Shown here in pieces: positions 51,124-58,705 of a stretch of 64,000 bases of DNA. Source of the stretch: JASLBX01 sp036374175 (lineage in GTDB: Bacteria; Actinomycetota; Actinomycetes; Jiangellales; Jiangellaceae); assembly GCA_036374175.1 (NCBI GenBank), contig DASUUH010000100.1:1-64000 (forward strand). Reading direction: 5' to 3'. Numbering within the stretch: the stretch's first letter is position 1; each line of letters begins with the position of its first letter. The position numbers and the translations under genes are program-made. Below the pieces are notes generated by a model. The model was given only the letters and a program-made list of their open reading frames with translations. It did no database searches and was not told the DNA's origin.

Positions 51124-51903
51124 CTACCGCGGCGGGCCGGCGTCGATGCGGCGGCGGACTTCGTCCCACGGCTCGTCAGGGCTGCGCGGACCGTCGAGTG
51201 CCCAGGTCGCACCGGCGTCAGCGAACTCGGCGGCCGAGACTGTGTCAGACAGAACGCTCACCACGTCGAAGCCGTCGGCCGGCTCAAGCTCGGCCACCAG
51301 CCGGGCCATCTCGTCCGGGCCCGGTGAGCCGGCCGCGCCCGCCCTCAGCGGAAAGATGCCGTCCCATCGCAGAGCCCGCTCGATCGGGCGGCGGTTCGGC
51401 AGCGTCGCGGCCACCCAGATCGGTGGACGAGGCTGTTGCACGCACGCGGGGCTCAACTGGGCGTGCACCTGGTAGTACACGCCGTCGTGGTCGACGCGTT
51501 CACCTCGCAAGAAGGAGTGCAACAGCGGCAACGCCTCGTCGAGCATGGCGGCATGAACCCGGGCGTCGGCCGGCTCGCCGAACGCTGCGTACTCCGCCTC
51601 GGCCGGGATGCCGAGCCCGACCCCGAGGACCACCCGCCCGGCGCTGAGATGGTCGAGTGTGCACACTTCCTTGGCCAGCTTCCACGGCCGCCGGCGAGCA
51701 ACCGGAGTGATGAGAGTGCCGAGCCGGATGCTACGCGTGCGCAGCGCGACGGCCCCGAGCACGACCCACGGGTCGAGTGCCGGGAGCGCGTGGATGTGAT
51801 CCCACAGAAAGAGCCCGTCCCAACCCGCGCGGTCCGCCGCGGCGGCAAACTCGACCAGCGTGGCCGGATCGCCCGCGTTGGGCATGTTCACGCCGAACCG
51901 CAT
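51124..51903 (-). CDS. LLM-class flavin-dependent oxidoreductase
   Basis: Luciferase-like TIM-barrel protein of 259 residues that should bind FMN or F420. GWDGLFLWDHI, LGTLITPVARR and LDHLSAGRVVLGVGLG are the family motifs. It is shorter than the usual 290-340 residues, with the last part compact. Substrate unknown. It is convergent with proC. Confidence 0.87.
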   Translation of the reverse strand: MRFGVNMPNAGDPATLVEFAAAADRAGWDGLFLWDHIHALPALDPWVVLGAVALRTRSIRLGTLITPVARRRPWKLAKEVCTLDHLSAGRVVLGVGLGIPAEAEYAAFGEPADARVHAAMLDEALPLLHSFLRGERVDHDGVYYQVHAQLSPACVQQPRPPIWVAATLPNRRPIERALRWDGIFPLRAGAAGSPGPDEMARLVAELEPADGFDVVSVLSDTVSAAEFADAGATWALDGPRSPDEPWDEVRRRIDAGPPR

Positions 51904-52103
51904 ACGCCATTCCTACCGCACGCTGCTGACATTAGCCGTGACCTTCTGGCCCGCATTGGATTGGAGATGGCCAAGCCGCAGACGAGGACTTTGGCCTCTG
52001 GGAGGACAGGACCGAAGGCTTCCACGCTCCTGTTGACTGGTCGACTACGACCAAATGTCGCCCGGAGTCAGCACCTGCACTCCGGAGATCAATGGGGGTA
52101 GAG
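51904..52103 (+). promoter_or_regulatory. Upstream region of the secreted protein gene
   Basis: This 200-bp gap holds TTGACT at 52033-52038 and two short perfect hairpins, TGGTCG/CGACCA (52038-52053) and CGGAGT/ACTCCG (52063-52084). GGGGG before the ATG is the ribosome site. No promoter can be fixed. Confidence 0.35.
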
Positions 52104-52634
52104 ATGCGCAAGACAATTGCCATGTTGACAGTGTGTTTCGCTGTGGTGTTGGGCGTCGGCACACCAGCCGTCGCGGATTCGGATGCCCGGCCCTTCAAAG
52201 GTTCTGTAAGCGGTGAGTTGGCGTTTGTTCCCGTCGACGCGGAGCTGTGTCCACAGTCCGAGTTGCTGTTCGGATCGCTCAAATCGGCGGCGACAGCGAC
52301 CGGCACTTTTACGCACCTCGGCAAGACCCGGATGACCGCTGAACACTGCACTCCCGCCGGGGATCTCATCACCGGGGGAGAGATGACGCTCGTCGCCGCC
52401 AACGGTGACGTCATTTATGTGGAGTACGCGGGCATGATCCCGTTCCCCGGCCCAGAAGTGCAGATCGGGGATGTGTTCTCGGGCGATCTCGAGTTCACGA
52501 TTGTCGGCGGTACCGGCCGCTTCGACGATGCGGCAGGTGAAGGGACGATGACGGCGTACGTCACCTTTGGCGGTTTCGAGTCGCCGGTCTGGCCTGGCGC
52601 CAGGTGGACGTACGAAGGGACCATCTCCTACTGA
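52104..52634 (+). CDS. Secreted protein with an allene-oxide-cyclase-like barrel pattern
   Basis: A 176-residue exported protein. The signal peptide is MRKTIAMLTVCFAVVLGVG and cleavage is expected after VAD near residue 25. The rest is beta-rich and ends with FTIVGGTGRFDDAAGEGTM, a pattern seen in allene oxide cyclase-like and dirigent-like barrels. Two Cys residues may form a disulfide. Function unknown. The ATG at 52104 follows GGGGG and begins the signal peptide. Confidence 0.75.
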   Translation: MRKTIAMLTVCFAVVLGVGTPAVADSDARPFKGSVSGELAFVPVDAELCPQSELLFGSLKSAATATGTFTHLGKTRMTAEHCTPAGDLITGGEMTLVAANGDVIYVEYAGMIPFPGPEVQIGDVFSGDLEFTIVGGTGRFDDAAGEGTMTAYVTFGGFESPVWPGARWTYEGTISY

Positions 52635-52660
52635 ACGCGAAACCGCACTTTGGTGAGCTA

Positions 52661-53854
52661 GTGTCGAGCAATATGGGTGAGCCAGTGCGGGTGGTGTGGG
52701 ACGGCGCGCTCACCCAATACGACTTTGGCCGGGGCCACCCCCTGAACCCCGTCCGGCTGGACTTGACGATGCGGCTCGCGCGCTCTCTGGGGGTGCTCGA
52801 CCACGACAACGTGCAGATCGTGCCGCCGCCGATGGCCGACGACGAGTTGCTCATGACGTTCCACACGGCCGACTACGTGGCGGCGGTGCGCCGCTGTGCG
52901 ATCCAACCGCGCAGCTACGACCTCGCACATGGCCTCGGCACTGAAGACAACCCCTGCTTCCCGGCCATGCACGAGGCCAGTGCACGGGTGGCCGGCGGGA
53001 CGGTGGACGCCGCACTGGCCGTGTGGGAGGGCCGGGCCAGGCACGCGGTGAACATCACCGGTGGTCTGCACCATGCGATGGCCGCCAACGCCTCCGGCTT
53101 CTGCGTCTATAACGACCTTGCGATAGGCATCATGGCGCTGTTGCGGGCAGGAGCCGAACGGGTGGCTTACGTCGACGTCGACGTCCACCACGGTGACGGT
53201 GTGCAGGCGGCGTTCTACGACGATCCCAGGGTGCTCACCATCAGCCTCCACGAGAGCCCGCGCACACTTTTTCCAGGCACCGGGTACCCGGAGGAAACGG
53301 GTGGGGCCAACGCCGAAGGCTCGGCCGTCAACGTTGCCTTGCCGCCCGGAACCACGGACACAGGCTGGCTACGGGCGTTCCACGCGATCGTGCCGCCGTT
53401 GCTCCGCGAGTGGGAGCCGGAGGTGCTCGTGACCCAGCACGGCTGCGATACACATGTGGAGGACCCGCTCGCTCATCTCGCGCTAACCGTCGACGGTCAG
53501 CGAGCCTCGTATGCGGCATTGCACCGGCTCGCGCACGAAATCTGCGATGGACGGTGGGTTGCCACTGGCGGCGGCGGGTACGCGCTCGCTGATGTGGTGC
53601 CCAGGGCCTGGACGCATCTGCTGGCCGAGGTTGTCGGCGTGGCCGTCGACCCGACGACCGATACGCCGGAGGACTGGCGCAGCTACGTGTCGGCGCTTCT
53701 CGGCCGCGCCGCCCCGTTGCGCATGACCGATGGCGGGGATACCGACTACGACGACTGGACAAATGGTTATGATCCGGCGGATTGGCTCGACCGTGCGGTG
53801 TCGGCGACCCGCAAGGCGGTCTTTCCACTGCACGGGCTTGATCCAAGTTGGTGA
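52661..53854 (+). CDS. AcuC-type histone-deacetylase-family protein
   Basis: Zinc-dependent deacetylase-fold protein of about 397 residues; AcuC members deacetylate acetyl-CoA synthetase or related proteins. Active-site segments are ITGGLHHAM, FCVYNDLAIG, VDVDVHHGDG and the late GGGGY, with CDTH supplying a metal ligand. The start is a GTG at 52661 (GGTGAG just upstream) or the ATG at 52673. It precedes the BldC-like gene by 76 bp. Confidence 0.9.
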   Translation: MSSNMGEPVRVVWDGALTQYDFGRGHPLNPVRLDLTMRLARSLGVLDHDNVQIVPPPMADDELLMTFHTADYVAAVRRCAIQPRSYDLAHGLGTEDNPCFPAMHEASARVAGGTVDAALAVWEGRARHAVNITGGLHHAMAANASGFCVYNDLAIGIMALLRAGAERVAYVDVDVHHGDGVQAAFYDDPRVLTISLHESPRTLFPGTGYPEETGGANAEGSAVNVALPPGTTDTGWLRAFHAIVPPLLREWEPEVLVTQHGCDTHVEDPLAHLALTVDGQRASYAALHRLAHEICDGRWVATGGGGYALADVVPRAWTHLLAEVVGVAVDPTTDTPEDWRSYVSALLGRAAPLRMTDGGDTDYDDWTNGYDPADWLDRAVSATRKAVFPLHGLDPSW

Positions 53855-53930
53855 TCTCTATTCCCTGCAGTCACATCCGCCACTACTATGCCAGTAGCCG
53901 GACATCCAGTCCGGCACGGAGGGTCGGGCG

Positions 53931-54161
53931 ATGAGCGAACAACCGGACGGGCCCCAGTTCGATGGGGCTTTGGGCGAGATGCGTTTCCTGACGGTCGCAG
54001 AGGTGGCCGAGGCGATGCGCGTCTCGAAGATGACCGTCTACCGCCTTGTTCACGCCGGCACGCTGCCGGCGATTCAGGTGGGCCGGTCCTTCCGTATCCC
54101 GGAACGTGCCGTCCAGGATTACCTTCGGCACTCCTACGTACAGGGTTACCAGGCCGGCTGA
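53931..54161 (+). CDS. BldC-like MerR-type helix-turn-helix DNA-binding protein
   Basis: A 76-residue excisionase-family regulator made of one winged-helix domain: FLTVAEVAEAMRVSKMTVYRLV (about 19-40) then the wing AGTLPAIQVGRSFRIPE. It sits directly upstream of the bS22 gene, as does its homologue in mycobacteria. The ATG at 53931 is preceded by GGGCG only weakly. Targets unknown. Confidence 0.92.
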   Translation: MSEQPDGPQFDGALGEMRFLTVAEVAEAMRVSKMTVYRLVHAGTLPAIQVGRSFRIPERAVQDYLRHSYVQGYQAG

Positions 54162-54293
54162 CCCGAGCAGCGCCGGCGACCGGGTACCCTAACCTAAGGA
54201 AACGCGCGGGCATCCGTCCGCGGTGTTGGTGCTCGTGGGCCGTCCTGCCCAGCGAGCTATGGACGGTCGATACGACACTAGTGAGGTTGCCCT
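54162..54293 (+). promoter_or_regulatory. Leader region of the bS22 gene
   Basis: GGGTACCCTAAC at 54182-54193 contains TACCCT, a -10 candidate giving a leader of about 95 nt. GTGAGG at 54281-54286 is the ribosome site for the GTG at 54294. Confidence 0.45.
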
Positions 54294-54395
54294 GTGGGCT
54301 CTGTGATCAAGAAGCGCCGGAAGCGGATGGCGAAGAAGAAGCACCGCAAGCTGCTCCGCAAGACACGCGTCCAGCGCCGCCGTCTCGGCAAGTAG
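54294..54395 (+). CDS. Small ribosomal protein bS22 (AURKAIP1/COX24 domain)
   Basis: A 33-residue, extremely basic protein too short for routine gene finders. It starts GTG-Gly-Ser-Val-Ile, then a run of Lys and Arg (KKRRKRMAKKKHRKLLRKT), and ends RRRLGK before TAG. It is nearly identical to my memory of the mycobacterial bS22 protein, which binds the small ribosomal subunit. GTGAGG 7 nt upstream is its ribosome site. The BldC-like gene before it and the epimerase after it are the same neighbours as in mycobacteria. Confidence 0.93.
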   Translation: MGSVIKKRRKRMAKKKHRKLLRKTRVQRRRLGK

Positions 54396-54519
54396 ACCAC
54401 GCCGCTGATTTCGCAGGAGTCGCACGACACGCCTGGGAATCCGTGATGCGCGGCGAGACTGGCGGAGGCTTCGGCGTGTCGCACCGTTCTTGCAAGATCA
54501 GCAGGATGGGAGGCGAGCA

Positions 54520-55554
54520 GTGTCCCGGGTGATCTTGGTCACCGGCGTGGCCCGGTACCTTGGCGCGCGTTTCGCCAAACTGATCAGCGATGATCCGGCC
54601 GTCGACCGGGTGGTGGGCATCGATGTGATTCCGCCGTCTTTCGACATCGGGCGCTGCGAGTTCGTCCGCGCCGACATTCGCAACCCGGTCGTCGGCAAGG
54701 TGATCGCTGGACATGACGTCGACACCGTGGTGCACATGAACGTGCTGGCCACGCCGCGTGACGCCGGCGGTCGGGTCCCGCAGAAGGAGATCAACGTCAT
54801 CGGGACCATGCAGTTGCTCGCCGCCTGCCAGAAGTCATCGACGGTCACGTCATTGGTGGTCAAGTCGTCGACGACGGTGTACGGCGCGAGTGCCCGTGAC
54901 CCGGTCATGTTCACCGAAGAAATGGCGCCAAGGGAACAACCGCGCTCCGGGTACGCCAAGGACTCCATCGAGGTCGAGGGATACGTCCGCGGCTTCTCGC
55001 GGCGCCGTCCCGACGTGGGCGTGACCACGCTAAGGTTCGCCAACTTCGTCGGGCCGACGGTCAGAACTCCACTCACCGAGTACTTCACTCTGCCCGTCGT
55101 GCCGGTCGTCCTTGGGCACGACGCTCGGATGCAGTTCATCCACGAGGACGATGGGCTGGCCGCGTTGCGCCTGGCAACACTGGAGGATCGGCCCGGGACG
55201 TTCAACGTCGCCGGTGACGGCCTGCTGATGTTGAGTCAGGCGGTACGACGGGCCGGCCGGCCAGCGATCCCCCTGCCGAGCCTCGCATCGTCGACCGTCG
55301 GTGGCTGGCTGCGCCGGGCGAATCTGGCAAGTTTCTCGCCCGAGCAGGTGCAGTTCCTGACCTACGGCAGGGGAGTCGACACCGCCCGCATGCGTACCGA
55401 ATTCGGTTTCGTGCCCAAGCACTCGTCAGCCGAGGCGTTCGAAGATTTCGTCCAGGCCCGGTGCCGGGATGGTCTGCTCGACCGGGACCGCGTCCGGAAC
55501 GTCGAGCGGGTGTTTGCCGGCTTGCTGGGCAGGCAAAGGTTGGCTGATGACTGA
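54520..55554 (+). CDS. NAD-dependent epimerase/dehydratase (GalE2-like)
   Basis: Extended SDR of 344 residues. The cofactor motif is VILVTGVARYLGARF, a variant with Ala-Arg-Tyr in place of the usual GxIG. The active site is SSTTVYGAS, and SGYAKDSIE carries Tyr and Lys. The sugar substrate is unknown. GGGAGG 6 nt before the GTG at 54520 fixes the start. Its 3' end overlaps the acyltransferase by 8 bp. Confidence 0.88.
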   Translation: MSRVILVTGVARYLGARFAKLISDDPAVDRVVGIDVIPPSFDIGRCEFVRADIRNPVVGKVIAGHDVDTVVHMNVLATPRDAGGRVPQKEINVIGTMQLLAACQKSSTVTSLVVKSSTTVYGASARDPVMFTEEMAPREQPRSGYAKDSIEVEGYVRGFSRRRPDVGVTTLRFANFVGPTVRTPLTEYFTLPVVPVVLGHDARMQFIHEDDGLAALRLATLEDRPGTFNVAGDGLLMLSQAVRRAGRPAIPLPSLASSTVGGWLRRANLASFSPEQVQFLTYGRGVDTARMRTEFGFVPKHSSAEAFEDFVQARCRDGLLDRDRVRNVERVFAGLLGRQRLADD

Positions 55555-56611
55555 CGCGCAGCGGCCACGCAAGCGGCCGGCCACCAAAAAGGCTCCGCCG
55601 CGCAAGAAGCCGGCACCTCCCAGGGCGGGCGTCCCACGTGGCCCACGTTCGGGGCCGGAAGTGGCCGCCGATGGCTCGGGGCACAAACCCCCGGCCGGAG
55701 TGCCGCCGCGGCCCAACCCCCTCGAGGACATGCTGCATTTCCTGGGCCTGGTGGCGCAGGCGGTGCTGGGCGACGAAGCCGACGATCAGCTGGCGAAGGC
55801 CCTGACGTTTCTGCGCCGCAGGCTGACCGGCGACTACGAGGTCGATCTGTTCGGCTTCGACAAGGAGTTCACCGAGACAGTCCTGCTGCCCCTGTTGCGT
55901 CCGCTCTACCGGTACTGGTTCAGGGTCGAGGTCCGAGGCGTAGAGAACATTCCGGCCGAGGGTGCCGCGCTGCTGGTCGCCAACCACTCTGGCACGATCC
56001 CCATCGATTCGCTGATGACGCAGGTGGCCGTCCACGACGCGCACCCGGCCCACCGGCACCTGCGCATGCTCGGGGCGGACCTGGTCTTCCGGCTTCCCCT
56101 CGTTGCCGATGTCGCTCGCAAGAGCGGTACGACGTTGGCCTGCAACGAGGACACTGAACGGCTGCTTAGCGGCGGCGAGCTGGTGGGGGTGTGGCCGGAG
56201 GGTTACAAGGGCATCGGCAAGCCGTTCGCCGAGCGCTACAAGTTGCAGCGGTTCGGCCGCGGGGGCTTCGTGTCGGCGGCCATCCGCGCGGGTGCGCCGA
56301 TCGTGCCGTGCTCGATCGTCGGCGCCGAAGAGATCTACCCCTTGATCGGACACGCCGAGCCGCTGGCACGCCTGCTCGGGTTGCCGTACATCCCGATTAC
56401 GCCGACCTTTCCCTGGCTCGGCCTGCTCGGCCTGATCCCGCTGCCGTCCAAGTGGATCATCCAGTTCGGGTCCCCCATTCCAACCGGCGATTTCGGGGCC
56501 GCAGCCGCCGAGGACCCGATGTTGGTGTTCGACCTCACCGACCGGGTCCGCGAAACGATCCAGCACACGCTGTACACGTTGCTTACCGAACGCGGCAATC
56601 CGTTCCGCTAG
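55547..56611 (+). CDS. Lysophospholipid acyltransferase family protein
   Basis: A 354-residue PlsC-like acyltransferase. It has a basic Lys/Pro tail (residues 1-40), then a poorly conserved segment and the acyltransferase domain from about 125. LLVANHSGTIPID is the catalytic HX motif, VWPEGYKGIG the acceptor motif and GAPIVPCSIVGAEE the following strand. It is probably peripheral to the membrane and adds an acyl chain to lysophosphatidate or a related lipid. The ATG at 55547 lies within the epimerase end, so the two are coupled. Confidence 0.87.
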   Translation: MTDAQRPRKRPATKKAPPRKKPAPPRAGVPRGPRSGPEVAADGSGHKPPAGVPPRPNPLEDMLHFLGLVAQAVLGDEADDQLAKALTFLRRRLTGDYEVDLFGFDKEFTETVLLPLLRPLYRYWFRVEVRGVENIPAEGAALLVANHSGTIPIDSLMTQVAVHDAHPAHRHLRMLGADLVFRLPLVADVARKSGTTLACNEDTERLLSGGELVGVWPEGYKGIGKPFAERYKLQRFGRGGFVSAAIRAGAPIVPCSIVGAEEIYPLIGHAEPLARLLGLPYIPITPTFPWLGLLGLIPLPSKWIIQFGSPIPTGDFGAAAAEDPMLVFDLTDRVRETIQHTLYTLLTERGNPFR

Positions 56612-56612
56612 G

Positions 56613-57476
56613 TCAGCGCTTGTGGCGGCGCGCTACTAGCACCCCGACCGCGGCCCCGGCGGCAGCGCCGGATCCGGCAGCGATACCCAGCGCTGTGTTG
56701 CGCCGGCGGCCGCGGTAATCGTGGATCCGCCAGCCGTGCTCGCGGGCATGGACGCGGAGTGGGCGGTCCGGATTGACCGCGCAGGGATGGCCCACCATGG
56801 ACAGCATGGGAATGTCGTTGGCAGAGTCGCTGTAGGCGGCGCATCGCTCGAGCTCCAGGCCCTCGCGAACGGCCAATGCCCGCACCGCCTCGGCTTTGGC
56901 CGTACCGTGCAGGAGATCACCCACAAGCCGTCCGGTGTAGTGGCCGTCCCTGTGCTCGGCAACCGTGCCGAGGGCTCCGGTCAACCCGATGCGCTTGGCG
57001 ATGATCGTGGCAACCTCGACCGGTGCGGCCGTCACCAGCCACACCCGCTGTCCTTGGTCAAGATGGATGCGGGCCAACTCAAGCGTGCCGGGCCAGATCT
57101 TGCCGGCCATGTGGTCTTCGAAGACTTCCTCACCGATCTCCTGGAGCTCTTCCACTGACCGGCCGGCGATGAACGACAGTGCGGCCGCGCGCGCCTGATC
57201 GACGTGCCCGGCATTCTCGGCGCCGAGCCGGAAACGCACCTGCTGATACGCGAAGCGGGCCACATCGGCGGTCTGGAAGAACTTGCGCGCGTAGAGGCCG
57301 CGGGCCAGGTAGAAGATCGACGCCCCGCGGAGCAGGGTGTTGTCCAGGTCGAAGAACGCGGCGGCGCGGGTGTCAGGAGGTACCTGTACCCCCGCCTCCT
57401 CTTTTGCTGCTGCTGCCGCGGCCTCGCCGGCGACCACGAAGCGCTCGCGGAGTGCACGGTATGGGCGGAAAGGCAT
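56613..57476 (-). CDS. HAD-IB phosphatase (SerB1-like) with a C-terminal membrane helix
   Basis: A 287-residue HAD-superfamily subclass IB protein. The nucleophile motif FFDLDNTLLRG is near residue 41; VTAAPVEVA is motif II and YSDSANDIPML motif IV. A C-terminal hydrophobic segment (about 262-280) followed by RRHKR suggests membrane anchoring. Relatives are called phosphoserine phosphatase or lysophosphatidic phosphatase; the lipid gene beside it suggests the latter. It begins at the ATG at 57476. Confidence 0.88.
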   Translation of the reverse strand: MPFRPYRALRERFVVAGEAAAAAAKEEAGVQVPPDTRAAAFFDLDNTLLRGASIFYLARGLYARKFFQTADVARFAYQQVRFRLGAENAGHVDQARAAALSFIAGRSVEELQEIGEEVFEDHMAGKIWPGTLELARIHLDQGQRVWLVTAAPVEVATIIAKRIGLTGALGTVAEHRDGHYTGRLVGDLLHGTAKAEAVRALAVREGLELERCAAYSDSANDIPMLSMVGHPCAVNPDRPLRVHAREHGWRIHDYRGRRRNTALGIAAGSGAAAGAAVGVLVARRHKR

Positions 57477-57482
57477 GACTGC

Positions 57483-57488
57483 AGCCTA
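57483..57488 (-). promoter_or_regulatory. -10 box TAGGCT of the HAD-IB gene, leaderless
   Basis: Ends 6 nt before the ATG at 57476. Confidence 0.5.
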
Positions 57489-57504
57489 GTTGCGGCCCGG
57501 CCGA

Positions 57505-57510
57505 TATGGT
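57505..57510 (+). promoter_or_regulatory. -10 box TATGGT of the glutaredoxin-like gene, leaderless
   Basis: Ends 7 nt before the GTG at 57518, which it selects over the ATG at 57506. Confidence 0.5.
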
Positions 57511-57517
57511 CATGGCT

Positions 57518-57757
57518 GTGAATCAACCGCGCGTGCTGCTGCTCAGCCGTCCCGGCTGTCACCTCTGCGATGACGCACGTGTCGTCATCGAGCGGGTGTG
57601 CGGCGATTTGGGCGTGGCGTGGGAGGAGCGCAGCATCGCAGGGGATCCCCAGCTTGAGCGCGAGTACGGCGAGCAGATCCCGGTCACGTTCGTCGACGGC
57701 CGCCAGCATGACTTCTGGCGCGTCGATGAGTCGCGGTTGCGGGCCGTGCTGGCCTAG
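57518..57757 (+). CDS. Glutaredoxin-family thiol protein
   Basis: A 79-residue thioredoxin-fold protein. The active site CHLC (in RPGCHLCDDA) is near residue 14, and IPVTFVDG carries the cis-Pro. It could reduce disulfides or act in mycothiol-dependent redox control; partner unknown. It lies upstream of rex, and a homologue precedes hemA in mycobacteria. Confidence 0.88.
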   Translation: MNQPRVLLLSRPGCHLCDDARVVIERVCGDLGVAWEERSIAGDPQLEREYGEQIPVTFVDGRQHDFWRVDESRLRAVLA

Positions 57758-57862
57758 GTACAAAGGGCCGGACTTTCCACCGATCGCTCGCCGCTCCGGG
57801 GCCGTATCCGTGGAGCTGGAAGGGCAGAAAGGGGGGCGAATCCTACACCACGACTCGTGACT

Positions 57863-57880
57863 TTGTGCATGCGTTCACAA
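57863..57880. promoter_or_regulatory. Rex operator (autoregulatory site)
   Basis: TTGTGCATGCGTTCACAA matches the Rex consensus TTGTGAANNNNTTCACAA except for one base in the left half. It overlaps a probable -35 region; TAGGCT at 57887-57892 is the candidate -10. In Streptomyces Rex represses its own rex-hemACD operon from a site of this kind when NADH is low. Confidence 0.8.
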
Positions 57881-57952
57881 GTAACCTAGGCTTAACGGCG
57901 ACACGCACTACTGGCGCGGGGAGCGCCCTGCGCCGGCCGATCCGGGAGCATT

Positions 57953-58705
57953 GTGACCCGTAGCATGCGCCGCACACAGGCCGCTCGTGCCGACGCGTCC
58001 GCGAACGCGCCGAGCGGTGGTGCGCGGGGCGTCCCGGAGGCCACCGTCGCGCGGCTGCCGTTGTACTTGCGCGCCTTGACCACACTGGCCGAGCACGGCG
58101 TATCAACTGTCTCATCCGACCAGCTGGCCGAGGCGGCCGGGGTCACATCCGCCAAACTTCGCAAGGACCTGTCCTACCTCGGCTCGTACGGAACGCGCGG
58201 CGTAGGTTATGGCGTCGATTTCCTGCGCCACCAGATATCGCGCGAGATCGGGCTTACCCAGGATTGGGCGGTGGCCCTCGTCGGCATCGGCCACCTGGGT
58301 CATGCGCTGGCCAACTACTCGGGGTTTGCATCGCGCGGGTTTCGTGTCGCCGCGCTCGTCGACACAGACCCGGCTCAGATCGGTCAAGAGGTCGCCGGCC
58401 TGACCGTGCAGCCGGCCGACAAGCTCGAAGAACTCATCAAGCGGCACGGCATCGCCATCGGCGTGATCGCCACACCCGCTCGCGCGGCGCAGGGCGTTTG
58501 CGACCGGCTGGTCGCAGGGGGCGTCACCAGCATCCTCAACTTCGCACCCACCGTGCTTCAGGTCCCGGACGGTGTCGACGTGCGGAAGGTCGACATGTCG
58601 ATCGAGTTGCAGATCCTCGCGTACCACGAGCAACGAAAGAACGGCGCCCCACTGGCGCTGACCCCCGAGCAGGCGGCGACCTTGGCGGAGGCGGTACGCG
58701 GATGA
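57953..58705 (+). CDS. rex: Redox-sensing transcriptional repressor Rex
   Basis: Winged-helix repressor that binds DNA when NAD is in excess and releases it when NADH rises. The 250 residues contain the DNA-recognition part SSDQLAEAAGVTSAKLRKDL and a Rossmann core with VGIGHLGHAL, followed by GVIATPA. The GTG at 57953 has GGGAG 6 nt upstream. The Rex operator upstream predicts autorepression. The stop overlaps hemA as ATGA, so redox state should set the rate of tetrapyrrole synthesis. Confidence 0.96.
   Translation: MTRSMRRTQAARADASANAPSGGARGVPEATVARLPLYLRALTTLAEHGVSTVSSDQLAEAAGVTSAKLRKDLSYLGSYGTRGVGYGVDFLRHQISREIGLTQDWAVALVGIGHLGHALANYSGFASRGFRVAALVDTDPAQIGQEVAGLTVQPADKLEELIKRHGIAIGVIATPARAAQGVCDRLVAGGVTSILNFAPTVLQVPDGVDVRKVDMSIELQILAYHEQRKNGAPLALTPEQAATLAEAVRG

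Noticed and set aside
53931..54161. Excisionase of an integrated element
   Set aside because: The family name includes phage excisionases, but the neighbourhood (bS22, epimerase, acyltransferase) is the conserved chromosomal one and no integrase or attachment repeat is present.
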